Shown one piece after another: positions 16,860 to 26,429 of a stretch of 64,000 bases of DNA; position 1 is the first letter of the stretch, and every line of letters starts with the position of its first letter. Under the pieces are notes generated by a model. It was not told the DNA's origin. It saw nothing but the letters and a program-made list of their open reading frames with translations, and made no database searches. The position numbers and the translations under genes are program-made. The DNA is taken from the NCBI GenBank assembly GCA_046595995.1, contig JBKJNB010000072.1, forward strand, positions 1 to 64,000, given 5' to 3'. The DNA is from JAWXBR01 sp046595995 (GTDB lineage Bacteria; Bacteroidota; Ignavibacteria; Kapaibacteriales; Kapaibacteriaceae).

Positions 16860-19724
16860 TTACTGGAGTTTGTATCCGAAGCCGAGCGTTAGGCCCATGC
16901 CGCGGATATTCGATTGGATTAGCGCGCCATTCTGCTCCCACACAAGGGGTTGGTTAAGCAGATCGCGGATGCCAAGCTTCACTTCGAAGGCTTCGCCTAT
17001 TGGTTGGATTACCGAGAAGTCGATGATGTCGCGAGGCAGTTCGTACACGTGCGGGTCGCCTTGGAACACACCAACAAGATTTACCTGAATAATGCGACGT
17101 CCAGACGTGTTATAGCCTAGTGTGATGGCAGTGCGAGTGTCTGGATTGACGTAGGCTAGCGAAGCATTAACGGTGTACGGACTTTGTCCCCACATCGAAC
17201 GCGAATCCTTAACACCAGCTTGTTCGACTGTGATGTCCGAAGCGATGAGCGCTCCGTTGAACGACACCATAAAGAACTGCAGTGGAGAAGCGATAAAACC
17301 AAGTGACTTGCGAATCTCGAGCTCAACACCAACGTTGTTCGCTAGTCCGTTTGCATTGCCGAACGAGCGCACAATCTCTGACTGTTGCGGGAAGATTGTT
17401 TCTTCGATTGCGTCTGTGAACTGCTTGTAGAAGCCGCTAAGTGACAATACTTCGCCCGGACCCGTGAAGTACTCGAAGCGCAAATCAAAATTCTTGATAA
17501 GCGCGCGCTTCAGATTCGGGTTACCAGCAATCGTCGCCTGCTGTTGGAAGTCGTAGAATTGGAATGGGGCGTATTCGCGCAATGACGGACGCGCAAGGGT
17601 CTGCGAAGCGCCAAGGCGAATGTTGAATGATTCGTTTGGCTTGATTATCAGGTTTATGGCAGGAAGCACGTCGAGTAAATCTTGATCCACGCGTACACGT
17701 TCATCCGTTACAGTAAAGCTGTTCAGCTCTTGAATGCTCTTCTCCAAACGTGCACCAGTGATTAGGCGCATTTCCAATCCAGCGACGTCAAAGGGCAGAT
17801 CGATCATCGCATAACCCGCGACAAGATTCTCTAGTGCATCGTACTGGTCGGCGAGTTTCGAGTCTTCAGAATAGCTTAGGCGTTGCTTTGCGACGCTGTA
17901 GTTCGAGTCGGCAAACATCGGACGCAGATCTGGGATTGCGTCGCTGTCTGGAATTGTAAACACGTCAGACACATCGTTTTCAGCACCCTGCACAATGGTG
18001 ATTGAGCGTGCCTTAAATGTGCGCGAACGATTCTCGAGTAGACCACCGACCTTAACCTTGAACGTCGTAGTTACAGGGAGTGTAAAGTTGAGTCCGGCCG
18101 AGATGGCATCGTCATTCAGGTTCGAAAAGAAACGTCCGGCTCGCGATCCCGCACCTTGAGGACTTTGATCGAATTGTGCGAATAGAGGCTGCCCAGAGTC
18201 CGATGCGGAACGTTGGAATTGCAGACGTCGGAAATCGGGTTCATCGCGTTTTGAGTTCGAGTATCCGAATTTCCAATCGAGTAGCGCGTTGTTTGCCATC
18301 GCCAACGTATGCTCGCCACCCAGGGTACCCGCATACAACTGCTTTTGCACGTACTGAAAAGAGAACAACCGTTGTTCAGCGCTTTGTGTGAAGTTCTCGC
18401 CACTCAAATAGACATTCTCAATGTCAGCAGAGCGATTGAAAGCATTCTTAAAGCTGATGGTTGATGTTGTGCCAATGCGATACGCTACGTTCAGCAGTGC
18501 GCTCAAACTAACGGTGTGCGTGGAGGCGAATCCGCTGTACTTGTATAGGTAGTCCTCTGGGTTCGACAAAATGCCAGCGCGAATTATACGATTGTTTTGC
18601 CATGAAGAGCCGTAATTCGCCGAAGCAACGAGACCTAGCTGATCGACTTCGCCCATCGCGAAGATGTCTGTGTAGGTAAGTGCGAAGCTTCCGTTCGGTG
18701 CAACTGTCTCAGTGCCTGTATTCCAATTGTTGTTTTGGAACTCGCGCCCAATGTTGTCGAGCTTACTGATTGCTGCAGCTTGCAAAGCAGGGTCGCTGTT
18801 ATTCTTTACATCGCGCAACAACTGATTCATTTCAAGACGATCAGTCGGAAAACCCGACGGTAGTGAACGGCTGCCGTCATCAACACCCATCCAGTCGGTG
18901 CCGCCACCTGCAGTGTTCATGAATCCGTTGCCCTTGAACGTAACGTAGTCGTTGAAGCCCTGCGATGCAGACAACTTTAGACTTGTACCGAGTGGAAAAT
19001 CGATAGTGTTAAGCTGTACCAAACCGCCTGCAAAGTTGCCAGGCAGGTCTGGGGTGAATGACTTAATGATGTTTGCATTCTCGAGCAACTCGCTCGGAAA
19101 CATGTCAAACGCAAATGACTTTTTGTCGGGCTCTGTTGACGTAAGCGCCGAGCCATTCAACGTTGTGTTGCTGTAACGGTCGCTCGTGCCACGCACGAAT
19201 ACATACTTGCCTTCTACGAGCGTAACGCCAGACACACGCTTTAGCGCCTGACCTGCATCACCGTCGGAGAGCTTTGATATTTCTTCGCGTCCGATGCCGT
19301 CGCTTACTTGCGATGCATTCTTACGCGCTGCCAGTAGCGCTGCTGCGTTGTCGTTCGTACGTTCGGCTTCGACAACGATGACTGGACCGCCAGACTTTAC
19401 TAGCGACAGTACAACATCTGTTGTTACTGGCTTTCCGCTAACAACAACGTTGACGAGTGTACGTGGTTCGTATCCGACGTAGCTAATGCGAACCGTGTAT
19501 GAACCATCAGCAATCTTAGTGATGCGATACATACCCTTGGTATCGGAGTATGCACCCTTCTTTGTTTCAACGACTAACACAGATGCGCCGCGTAAGGCCT
19601 CACCCGTTTCTCCGTCAGTTATCTTGCCAGTTATGATACCGTCTTGAGCGAACGCGATTGCCGAACTGAAAATGAGAGTCAGCCATACAATCAACATTCG
19701 GATGTTGTTTTTTACACTTGTCAC
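16860..19724 (-). CDS. TonB-dependent outer-membrane receptor with carboxypeptidase-regulatory-like domain
   Basis: A 954-residue outer-membrane transporter. After a signal peptide (LIVWLTLIFSSAIAFAQ) comes a CarboxypepD_reg-like beta-sandwich (GIITGKITDGETGEALRGAS ... VRISYVGYEPR, about 28-110), then the plug domain (ALKRVSGVTLVEGKYVFVRG, then LNGSALTSTEPDKKSFAFD and FAGGLVQLNT) and a 22-strand-type barrel rich in TonB-receptor motifs (NIRLGASQTLARPSLREYAPFQFYDF), ending LTLGFGYKLQ. There is no SusD partner, so a glycan SusCD system is unlikely; the likely partner is the downstream 1331-residue secreted protein. The start is GTG at 19724 with GAGG seven bases before it. Ligand unknown. Confidence 0.93.
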   Translation of the reverse strand: MTSVKNNIRMLIVWLTLIFSSAIAFAQDGIITGKITDGETGEALRGASVLVVETKKGAYSDTKGMYRITKIADGSYTVRISYVGYEPRTLVNVVVSGKPVTTDVVLSLVKSGGPVIVVEAERTNDNAAALLAARKNASQVSDGIGREEISKLSDGDAGQALKRVSGVTLVEGKYVFVRGTSDRYSNTTLNGSALTSTEPDKKSFAFDMFPSELLENANIIKSFTPDLPGNFAGGLVQLNTIDFPLGTSLKLSASQGFNDYVTFKGNGFMNTAGGGTDWMGVDDGSRSLPSGFPTDRLEMNQLLRDVKNNSDPALQAAAISKLDNIGREFQNNNWNTGTETVAPNGSFALTYTDIFAMGEVDQLGLVASANYGSSWQNNRIIRAGILSNPEDYLYKYSGFASTHTVSLSALLNVAYRIGTTSTISFKNAFNRSADIENVYLSGENFTQSAEQRLFSFQYVQKQLYAGTLGGEHTLAMANNALLDWKFGYSNSKRDEPDFRRLQFQRSASDSGQPLFAQFDQSPQGAGSRAGRFFSNLNDDAISAGLNFTLPVTTTFKVKVGGLLENRSRTFKARSITIVQGAENDVSDVFTIPDSDAIPDLRPMFADSNYSVAKQRLSYSEDSKLADQYDALENLVAGYAMIDLPFDVAGLEMRLITGARLEKSIQELNSFTVTDERVRVDQDLLDVLPAINLIIKPNESFNIRLGASQTLARPSLREYAPFQFYDFQQQATIAGNPNLKRALIKNFDLRFEYFTGPGEVLSLSGFYKQFTDAIEETIFPQQSEIVRSFGNANGLANNVGVELEIRKSLGFIASPLQFFMVSFNGALIASDITVEQAGVKDSRSMWGQSPYTVNASLAYVNPDTRTAITLGYNTSGRRIIQVNLVGVFQGDPHVYELPRDIIDFSVIQPIGEAFEVKLGIRDLLNQPLVWEQNGALIQSNIRGMGLTLGFGYKLQ

Positions 19725-19805
19725 AGAGTACCTCGAACGATGAGCGGAACGAATAGAACAGAACGTATACGAAGCTATTGGTGGGCTGTAAGGCCAGTAT
19801 TACGG

Positions 19806-19830
19806 GTGTGTTACCATAACGTAAACACAC
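19806..19830. promoter_or_regulatory. Inverted repeat between the TonB receptor and a divergent secreted-protein gene
   Basis: GTGTGTT (19806-19812) and AACACAC (19824-19830) form a 7-bp dyad with an 11-nt spacer in the 119-bp divergent region. The half-site matches that of the palindrome upstream of yceI, so one regulator could bind both. Confidence 0.35.
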
Positions 19831-19843
19831 GAGCTAAGTCCTT

Positions 19844-20866
19844 ATGAGCAACACATTAGCCCCCTTTCTGACCCTTACCCTATTGTGGTTTATCGCTCCT
19901 TTGGCCTCCGCACAGACCGGCAAGGTGATGATTGCCGAAATCAAAACGGACTCTTCGGACCCATCGATACGCCCATCGAAGATCGAAGCTGGCTTCGCAC
20001 TTGCGTGCGAGCTTACGGGACAGTTTCAGTTAGTCCCTTCAGATGTGCGCGACTCATTCATGCTCGCCAGCCGTAATTCTCAGCTAACTGCTGCGGATGT
20101 AGCGCGCGGACTTGATGCCACGGGCATAGCATATCTGTTTACGGCGCGCATCGGAAATCTTGTGCGTAGTGATGTGCTGCTAGCCGTGGGAGCGCTGTAC
20201 GATATGAAGATGACGGGCATTGGTTACGCTGCTATCCGACACTCAGACGCAACGAGTCGGGTTGCTGACCCTGCTATCCTGGCATCGCAACAGCGCGCAT
20301 TGTGTGTGGCGCTTCGCGACACTGCATTGTATGCAGCGCTTCGAGACACCGCGTTGTATGTAGGCGCAGACAGTGCGTTAAATGTGCGTCCGACAGTACC
20401 CGTCGTCGCTGGCGGTATAGAATTCGTCGAACGTCAGGGCATGGTGCCATGGACGCTTATCAAAGAGAAGATTGCTGCATCGTATGATGCTGTACTTGTT
20501 ACCGTCGAAGCATTGCAACAGAACCCTCGCATCACTGCGGTTGACATGGAGACACGTGATTCGATCTATGCTTTGGCGAAGATGTACCTAACGGAGAACT
20601 ACAACCCTGTGTCAGCAACAGAGCTGGGGACGCTGCGCGCATTCGACATCCGCCACCTCGTGGTCGGAAGCGTAACGCGCGTTCAGGGCGGCGCAGAACT
20701 TGTGATGTCGATGAACTGGATTAACGACGATGGCTCATTCGCTCCCCTCTCCACAGCGAAACGTATGCTTACCGTCGATTCAAAAGAGATGCTACGCGAC
20801 ATGGTGTCGGACGCAGTGAAAGAGCTCGGTAACGGTCCGTTGGTACCAACGGGCGGCAGAAGGTAA
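19844..20866 (+). CDS. Secreted protein of unknown function
   Basis: A 340-residue protein with a signal peptide (TLAPFLTLTLLWFIAPLASAQ, cleaved after about residue 23). The body alternates helix and strand: KVMIAEIKTDSSDPSIRPSKIEAGFALACELTGQF, LDATGIAYLFTARIGNLVRSDVLLAVG, and a second similar half with LRAFDIRHLVVGSVTRVQGGAELVMSMNWI. This pattern of predicted integration into a two-lobed periplasmic fold recalls CsgG/TolB-N-like 'regulatory' lipoprotein domains, but I cannot assign a family. A 27-bp tandem duplication lies within it (20309-20362). Its stop codon (20864-20866) directly abuts the stop of the convergent T9SS gene. Confidence 0.75.
   Translation: MSNTLAPFLTLTLLWFIAPLASAQTGKVMIAEIKTDSSDPSIRPSKIEAGFALACELTGQFQLVPSDVRDSFMLASRNSQLTAADVARGLDATGIAYLFTARIGNLVRSDVLLAVGALYDMKMTGIGYAAIRHSDATSRVADPAILASQQRALCVALRDTALYAALRDTALYVGADSALNVRPTVPVVAGGIEFVERQGMVPWTLIKEKIAASYDAVLVTVEALQQNPRITAVDMETRDSIYALAKMYLTENYNPVSATELGTLRAFDIRHLVVGSVTRVQGGAELVMSMNWINDDGSFAPLSTAKRMLTVDSKEMLRDMVSDAVKELGNGPLVPTGGRR
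20309..20362 (+). repeat. In-frame 27-bp tandem duplication inside the secreted-protein gene
   Basis: Two adjacent 27-bp units (20309-20335 and 20336-20362) differ at only a few positions and encode ALRDTALYA then ALRDTALYV. The frame is preserved. Silent differences show the duplication is not brand new. Confidence 0.85.
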
Positions 20867-23800
20867 CTATCTAACCACTGCGTGGAGGACGTTAAGACGC
20901 CCGCGACTCACAGATTCGACATGCACGACGTAGGCTCCGCTCGCAAGCTCGAGTGTAACTGGTATATCGCCTTGGCCAGCAGCGATTGTAAATGGTGTCG
21001 TTGATACGAGTGCTCCGGAGACATCGTAGAGTGACACTACACCTGCATCATTTTGCAACGCGTTGTAACGCACTACGATGCCATCCGCTGAAGGGGCCGC
21101 GCTAAAGCGCGTGGGGCTGGTAATGCTGATGAAGAATCTTGGTCCGCAAGCATCAACGACTAAAGAGCCGTTGACTGGAGCGCTGTCTATGCGTTCGACA
21201 GACCAGATAAGCACACTCTTAAACACAAAGCCAGTGCTGTCCGGAATTGATGATCGTGCACGGCCGCGCATGACACCAATAACGCCGGGTTTACCGAGCG
21301 GTGATGTTACGTCGCCACGCATTCGAAATTCCACTTCGCTTGAGGTCCAGGTTGCTTTCGTTTCGCTGCCGAGGTTTCCTGCAACAACGGTGTCGATAAG
21401 AAACGGCAAAGACAAGTATTTGATAACGATGTGCGTGCTGTCGATTTGTGCAGACGATACATCGTTCAGCCAATGCACGGGTATCGACACGGTGTCGCCC
21501 GGACCTGCCTGGTAATCATCGATAAACAATTGTACGATGTGTTGAGGTGGAACAACGGGCACTGTGGCTTCACCACGAATCGGTACACTGGTGGTGACTT
21601 CGCATAAGCCGCGATCTACAAGCACGAGATCAGTTGCGTGCACACCTGCCTGACGTGGAGCGTAGATGGCGTCGACACGAACCGTGTCACCCGGCTGCAA
21701 CGTGACGTTCGTGAGCGACGCACTCAACGTCCACTCCTGCAATGCAGGAGAAAGCATTAGGCTCACAATTGTTCGCGGTTGCGCTGATGGGTTGTAGATA
21801 ACGATTGTGCGTTGGTCGGTACGTCCGGTGTCCATCGAGCCTACGTCGATGCTGCCCGGCTGCACTACAAGGTTGCCACTTGCGAGCAATGATTGCCCGC
21901 TAATTGGCAACAAGCCGCCACACGTTTCGTCGCGAAGTATGAACTGAGCCGGTGCAGCCAATGTCGCTGTCTGCGCTGGTGTACAGCGCACAATAACAGT
22001 TGCAGAGTCGTTGGGGTCTACGGAGAGTGGCCACGCGCCTATGAGCGCAATACCGCCTTGAACTGTTGCACCAATCGGTGATAACACGGCACGATCGTTT
22101 GCATTGCGATTGTAAATCGTAACAACAGAGTCTATGGGCTGCTGGCATACATCAACAAGTCCAAAATCAAAACTTGATTTATCAACTACCGGATTCGACA
22201 CCCGTAGATCGCCACTCAACGAGATGCCGATTGAAATTGCCTGAGCATCATCTGTAATTGTTAGCACTGCAGTCGCTGCACCGAGCGCCACAGGTGCGTA
22301 AGCAACGATAACGTTATACGGAGTGTTCGGTGCAAGCATGAAGCCAGCTGTTGGCTGCTCTACCACAAACGATCCTGCGACGTCAATCACCGGCGCACGC
22401 ATCGACAACGTGGTACCACCACGCCAGGTAATCGTGAATGTGTCGCGCTGGGTTATCGAATTACATCGTTGTTGAAACGACAGGCTACGCTTCGATAGAT
22501 CGAGATCGGTGAGCATCGATCGAAAGCGAACGGGAATTTCAGCGGACGTCGTGCAAGGCACGGCGGCCGATGCGCGCAGTATTCCTTGCACAGTGGTCTC
22601 ACCTTGTGCAACAAACCGTAGTTGAACTACAATGCTGTCCGCAGCCGTAATAACCGCAGGCAGCGTGGGAATTGTCGTAACCGTTACAGATGCCGACGGT
22701 GGCATGAGCCAAATCGTCGACACGGTGGTTGAACCCGGGCCGACCATACGAACCACAGCACGCGAAGTAATCGTGGTACCACTTGGGGTCGAGTCATTAA
22801 TAGCCGACGGAGTTATTACAAGAGATACATCATTAACAACACCTTTTAAGACAAACGTGTAAAGGCTGTCGCAAGGCGTAAGCAACAAGGTGAGTGTGTC
22901 CGAAAACGCTCCAAGAGTAGTTGGTGTGTACTGAAAGTTTATCGAGCGGCGTTGTGCTCCAGTGAGGTACCACACAGTCTTCGAAAGCCCCTTAACGTTT
23001 ACAGGCACAGTCTGCCAAAGCAGTGTGCCCATCCTAGTGCTCAGGTTGTTGAATTCTATCGCTCGTGAAATAACACTTCCAATGCACATTGTGCCGAGGT
23101 CGACGATCTTCGGAGTTGCTGTTATTATTGGGCGTTGCGACACAAGGCGCAAGGAGACTCGCCACGGTGTTTTCTGTCCGCGCTTCTTTGAGAAGTCATT
23201 GTTCGTAATAACTAAGTCAGCGATGTCGTCGCCGGTGAGTGAACGTCCTTCGACTAGCAGAGTATCGGACACACCAACGGCGAATGATTCGGGGAACGGA
23301 CGTCGTCCACTCGTCCAGTACAAAGCCCTGAACGCACCTGCACCTGGCCCTGTGAACAGCATGTCGGTAATGTCGAGCGTCGCATTGCCAGTATTGCGAA
23401 TTGGTATGCGCAACGTATCGCGCTGCTTGCACACCATGTCTGCAGAGCGAGTTGTAATGCTTTCAAGAATCGGACTTATGCCGTACACGCGAACCGTAAT
23501 GATGGTGTCGCGCGTGCAGGGTACAAGGCGGACTCTAAACTTCGCCTCTGCCCATCCGGTATCTGTGGGTGTCGAGCGCGCAAGCATCTGCACACCTTCG
23601 GGTATCACAGTCAGCGGCAGTGGAGTAACGAGTGAAATGCTCGTGTCACCACTGATGCGTGTGATCTGCGTTATCTGTTCGTTCCATGGCAATAGCGAAC
23701 GCCAAAAGAGCTGACGTTCATCGGTCGTGCCCACACGCACTGTGAATGTGATGAGTGTATCTCGTGGCACTGCAGACTTCTCGCGTCTGTCGCCCCTAAG

Positions 23801-25072
23801 CGTCACAAAGAGTGTTGTATCGGGATTACGAATGTCTATGCGTAGAACGGCGGAGTGTGCACCAGTGCGACGGGCCGTGTACTCAACTATGATGGGTAGT
23901 GATTGACACGATGCAATCGATGCTGGCACCGAGCTGCTAATGCGAAACAGATCTGCGTCAGTACCGATAATCGTTGCCGTCCACAACGAACTAAAAAAGT
24001 TTAGATTACGAAAGGTTACCGTGTCGCGTGCGGTAGAGTCCGGACACACAAACGAAAACGCAAGCGCTGTATCAGATTGTGTCCGTTTTGGCGGCGCGAG
24101 CCGGAAGATTCCGGCGCCAACAATCCATCCAGTGTTTGCATTGAGGAACAATACATCGTCGGTATGTGCTCCTTCGAGCCCACAGTTCCGTAGTTCCCAG
24201 TTCTGTCCACCGTCTGATGTGTAGTGCACCGATGCGTTAAAACCTGCAGCCCAGGCAGTTTGAGCATCGAGCAAATGCACGCCAAATACTTGCTCTCCCG
24301 TTTCTTTATGACGCCACGTGGCACCATTGTCCACGCTAAATCGCATACCGCCACCGTTGTAGTCGGTAGTAGAGCAGTTATTTCCAGCACAAGCAACTGC
24401 GAATGACGATCCGAAATGTGCAAGTTCTTCGTGCCATGGCGACGTGGCGCCTGTATAACTGAAGACATTAAATGTTTGGCCATCATCGAGCGACTTCCAC
24501 AGCGTGCCGTTGCCAGCAGCGTATACCTCGTTTGCGGCCATGCCTGCATCCCAGAGAGGATCGCACATGTTCGAGCGCGTTATAAGTGTATCGATGTAGA
24601 CATTGAAAGTGGCGCCTCCGTCAGTCGTATGTAGGAACGTGTTACGTCCACACCCTCCACCCGTGAACCACCCGTTGTTGGCATCGCGGAACCACCCACC
24701 CCAGATTTTATACGTAGCTGGTGCAACGATCTCCGTCCAAGTAGCGCCACCATTCGTAGACTTAAAGGCACCACACGGACCACTGCAGTAGCCCGTATTC
24801 GCATCTAGGAACTGGATGTATTCGAGGTGACAGCCGGCTTTAATCGACGTCATGCCGACCCACGTAGCACCCCCGTTTGTGGTCTTTACAATGTAGCCGT
24901 TAAGCTGATCACACGCCCATCCAAGCTGCGTATTCGACGGCAAAAAGAACACATCAAGGTAGAAGCCGCTACTGTAAGGGGCTGCCAAAGGCATCTTTTC
25001 CCAACGTTGGGCATGCCCTGGCACAACTCCAAATAGGAGTATGAAAGACGCCACTATGGTAATGCGAAGCAT
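20867..25072 (-). CDS. Large secreted protein: YCF48-like repeats plus HYDIN/choice-of-anchor-type modules
   Basis: A 1401-residue exported protein with signal peptide (MLRITIVASFILLFGVVPGHAQ). Residues ~40-330 hold BNR/YCF48-like propeller motifs: KTTNGGATWVG, KSTNGGATWTE, HTTDGGATFN, SVDNGATWRH and TSDGGQNWE. The remaining ~850 residues are repeated beta-sandwich modules of the HYDIN/choice-of-anchor type (VDLGTMCIGSVISRAIEFNNLS, FDFGLVDVCQQPIDSVVTIYN, IDVGSMDTGRTDQRTIVIYNPSAQPR). The last ~85 residues look like a diverged T9SS sorting domain (VVRYNALQNDAGVVSLYDVSGALVSTT ... GAYVVHVES) but lack the usual PNP motif. It follows purA on the same strand with a hairpin between. Likely a surface or released adhesin-type protein. 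Confidence 0.8.
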   Translation of the reverse strand: MLRITIVASFILLFGVVPGHAQRWEKMPLAAPYSSGFYLDVFFLPSNTQLGWACDQLNGYIVKTTNGGATWVGMTSIKAGCHLEYIQFLDANTGYCSGPCGAFKSTNGGATWTEIVAPATYKIWGGWFRDANNGWFTGGGCGRNTFLHTTDGGATFNVYIDTLITRSNMCDPLWDAGMAANEVYAAGNGTLWKSLDDGQTFNVFSYTGATSPWHEELAHFGSSFAVACAGNNCSTTDYNGGGMRFSVDNGATWRHKETGEQVFGVHLLDAQTAWAAGFNASVHYTSDGGQNWELRNCGLEGAHTDDVLFLNANTGWIVGAGIFRLAPPKRTQSDTALAFSFVCPDSTARDTVTFRNLNFFSSLWTATIIGTDADLFRISSSVPASIASCQSLPIIVEYTARRTGAHSAVLRIDIRNPDTTLFVTLRGDRREKSAVPRDTLITFTVRVGTTDERQLFWRSLLPWNEQITQITRISGDTSISLVTPLPLTVIPEGVQMLARSTPTDTGWAEAKFRVRLVPCTRDTIITVRVYGISPILESITTRSADMVCKQRDTLRIPIRNTGNATLDITDMLFTGPGAGAFRALYWTSGRRPFPESFAVGVSDTLLVEGRSLTGDDIADLVITNNDFSKKRGQKTPWRVSLRLVSQRPIITATPKIVDLGTMCIGSVISRAIEFNNLSTRMGTLLWQTVPVNVKGLSKTVWYLTGAQRRSINFQYTPTTLGAFSDTLTLLLTPCDSLYTFVLKGVVNDVSLVITPSAINDSTPSGTTITSRAVVRMVGPGSTTVSTIWLMPPSASVTVTTIPTLPAVITAADSIVVQLRFVAQGETTVQGILRASAAVPCTTSAEIPVRFRSMLTDLDLSKRSLSFQQRCNSITQRDTFTITWRGGTTLSMRAPVIDVAGSFVVEQPTAGFMLAPNTPYNVIVAYAPVALGAATAVLTITDDAQAISIGISLSGDLRVSNPVVDKSSFDFGLVDVCQQPIDSVVTIYNRNANDRAVLSPIGATVQGGIALIGAWPLSVDPNDSATVIVRCTPAQTATLAAPAQFILRDETCGGLLPISGQSLLASGNLVVQPGSIDVGSMDTGRTDQRTIVIYNPSAQPRTIVSLMLSPALQEWTLSASLTNVTLQPGDTVRVDAIYAPRQAGVHATDLVLVDRGLCEVTTSVPIRGEATVPVVPPQHIVQLFIDDYQAGPGDTVSIPVHWLNDVSSAQIDSTHIVIKYLSLPFLIDTVVAGNLGSETKATWTSSEVEFRMRGDVTSPLGKPGVIGVMRGRARSSIPDSTGFVFKSVLIWSVERIDSAPVNGSLVVDACGPRFFISITSPTRFSAAPSADGIVVRYNALQNDAGVVSLYDVSGALVSTTPFTIAAGQGDIPVTLELASGAYVVHVESVSRGRLNVLHAVVR

Positions 25073-25128
25073 GGCGGTAGAATCTACGGAAAACCACGTC
25101 GCGCGGCTCAGTTACAGCTAGAAACGGT

Positions 25129-25167
25129 CCGTTATTTACAGCCAGATACGAGCTGTACTACTAACGG
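25129..25167 (-). terminator. Nested hairpin spanning the purA stop codon
   Basis: Read on the minus strand, CCGTTA ... TAACGG (outer 6-bp arms) encloses ACAGC ... GCTGT (inner 5-bp arms). The outer 5' arm includes the last codons and stop of purA. No T-run follows. An imperfect direct repeat (ACAGCyAGAwACG at about 25114 and 25138, period 24) overlaps it. It may end or protect the secDF-STAS-purA transcript. Confidence 0.4.
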
Positions 25168-26429
25168 CGGAACGTGTCTGCGCGAGACGGGCTGGTGCTC
25201 ACCCATGTTACCGGCGTTTCGAGTAATTCTTCGATGGCAACGATATAATTGCGGGCGGCTTCGGGCAGATCTGCGAACGAGCTAATGCCTTCGATAGAGC
25301 TGCTCCAGCCGGGCATGGTGGTATATGTGCATTCTACGCGCTCAAGGGTACGAGCGTCGGCGGGGAAATGCTTCACAGGTTTGCCATCGACGAGGTAGCC
25401 GGTGCAGATTTTTAGTTCGCCTAACACACCGAGCACATCGAGTTTTGTGAGCGCGATTTCTGAGATGCCGTTCACCATAATCGAGTAGCGGAGTGCCGGT
25501 ATATCGAGCCATCCACACCGACGGGAACGTCCGGTCGTTGTGCCAACCTCATGGCCCTCTTCGCGAATGAGTTCGCCCGTTGCATCGGAGAGTTCGGTTG
25601 GGAACGGACCGTTACCAACACGCGTGCTGTAGGCTTTAACGACGCCAAGAACACTGGTGATGGCAGTTGGTGGAATGCCAAGTCCGGTACATGCACCACC
25701 CGATGTTGGGTTCGAACTCGTTACGAATGGATACGTGCCATGGTCCATATCCAACAGAGCCCCTTGTGCCCCTTCAGCAAGAATGCTTTTGCCTTGCTTT
25801 ATAGCATTGTTTAGCAATGCTGTTGTTTCGGTGATGTAAGGGTCGATGCGTGTGTCGAACAATTGGTATTCGTCGATGATTGCGTCTACGTTGAGTGGTA
25901 CTTCGCCGTAGAGCGCTTCGAGCACTTGATTTGTCTCTTCGAGGTTTGCGCGCAGTTTTTCGCGCATGACGTCGCGGTCTAGAAGATCGACGATGCGGAT
26001 GCCGCGGCGGCTGGCTTTATCGATGTATGCCGGACCAATCCCGCGTCCGGTCGTACCAATGCTGCCGGCTTGCTTTTCACGCGCCTGGTCGAGCATTTTG
26101 TGATACGGCATGATTAGGTGCGCGCGGTGCGAGATGTGCAAGCGTCCCGTAATGCTAACGCCCATGCCTTCGAGCATGTGAATTTCTTCCATTAAAGCAA
26201 CCGGGTCGATAACGACACCGTTGCCAATAACACACTGCGTTAAGGGGTTGAGAATGCCCGAGGGGATTAGATGCAGAATGTACTTGGTAGAGCCATGCAC
26301 AATCGTGTGTCCGGCATTGGCTCCGCCCTGGTATCGGGCTACGATGTCGGCGTTCTCGCTGAGGAGGTCGACGATTTTGCCTTTTCCTTCATCACCCCAT
26401 TGCGAACCGACAATTACAGTAACACTCAT
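25161..26429 (-). CDS. purA: Adenylosuccinate synthetase
   Basis: Catalyses IMP + aspartate + GTP to adenylosuccinate, the first committed step to AMP. The 422-residue protein has the GTP-binding N-terminal loop GSQWGDEGKGKIVD (about 8-21), the catalytic-base region AGHTIVHGSTK, the IMP-site stretch GSIGTTGRGIGPAYIDKASR, LLDMDHGTYPFVTSSNP, and the C-terminal VGTTTGRSRRCGWLD. The start overlaps the STAS gene stop in an ATGA junction, so purA is translationally coupled to it as the last gene of secD-secF-STAS-purA. It is full length, with nothing missing among the key motifs. Confidence 0.97.
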   Translation of the reverse strand: MSVTVIVGSQWGDEGKGKIVDLLSENADIVARYQGGANAGHTIVHGSTKYILHLIPSGILNPLTQCVIGNGVVIDPVALMEEIHMLEGMGVSITGRLHISHRAHLIMPYHKMLDQAREKQAGSIGTTGRGIGPAYIDKASRRGIRIVDLLDRDVMREKLRANLEETNQVLEALYGEVPLNVDAIIDEYQLFDTRIDPYITETTALLNNAIKQGKSILAEGAQGALLDMDHGTYPFVTSSNPTSGGACTGLGIPPTAITSVLGVVKAYSTRVGNGPFPTELSDATGELIREEGHEVGTTTGRSRRCGWLDIPALRYSIMVNGISEIALTKLDVLGVLGELKICTGYLVDGKPVKHFPADARTLERVECTYTTMPGWSSSIEGISSFADLPEAARNYIVAIEELLETPVTWVSTSPSRADTFRR

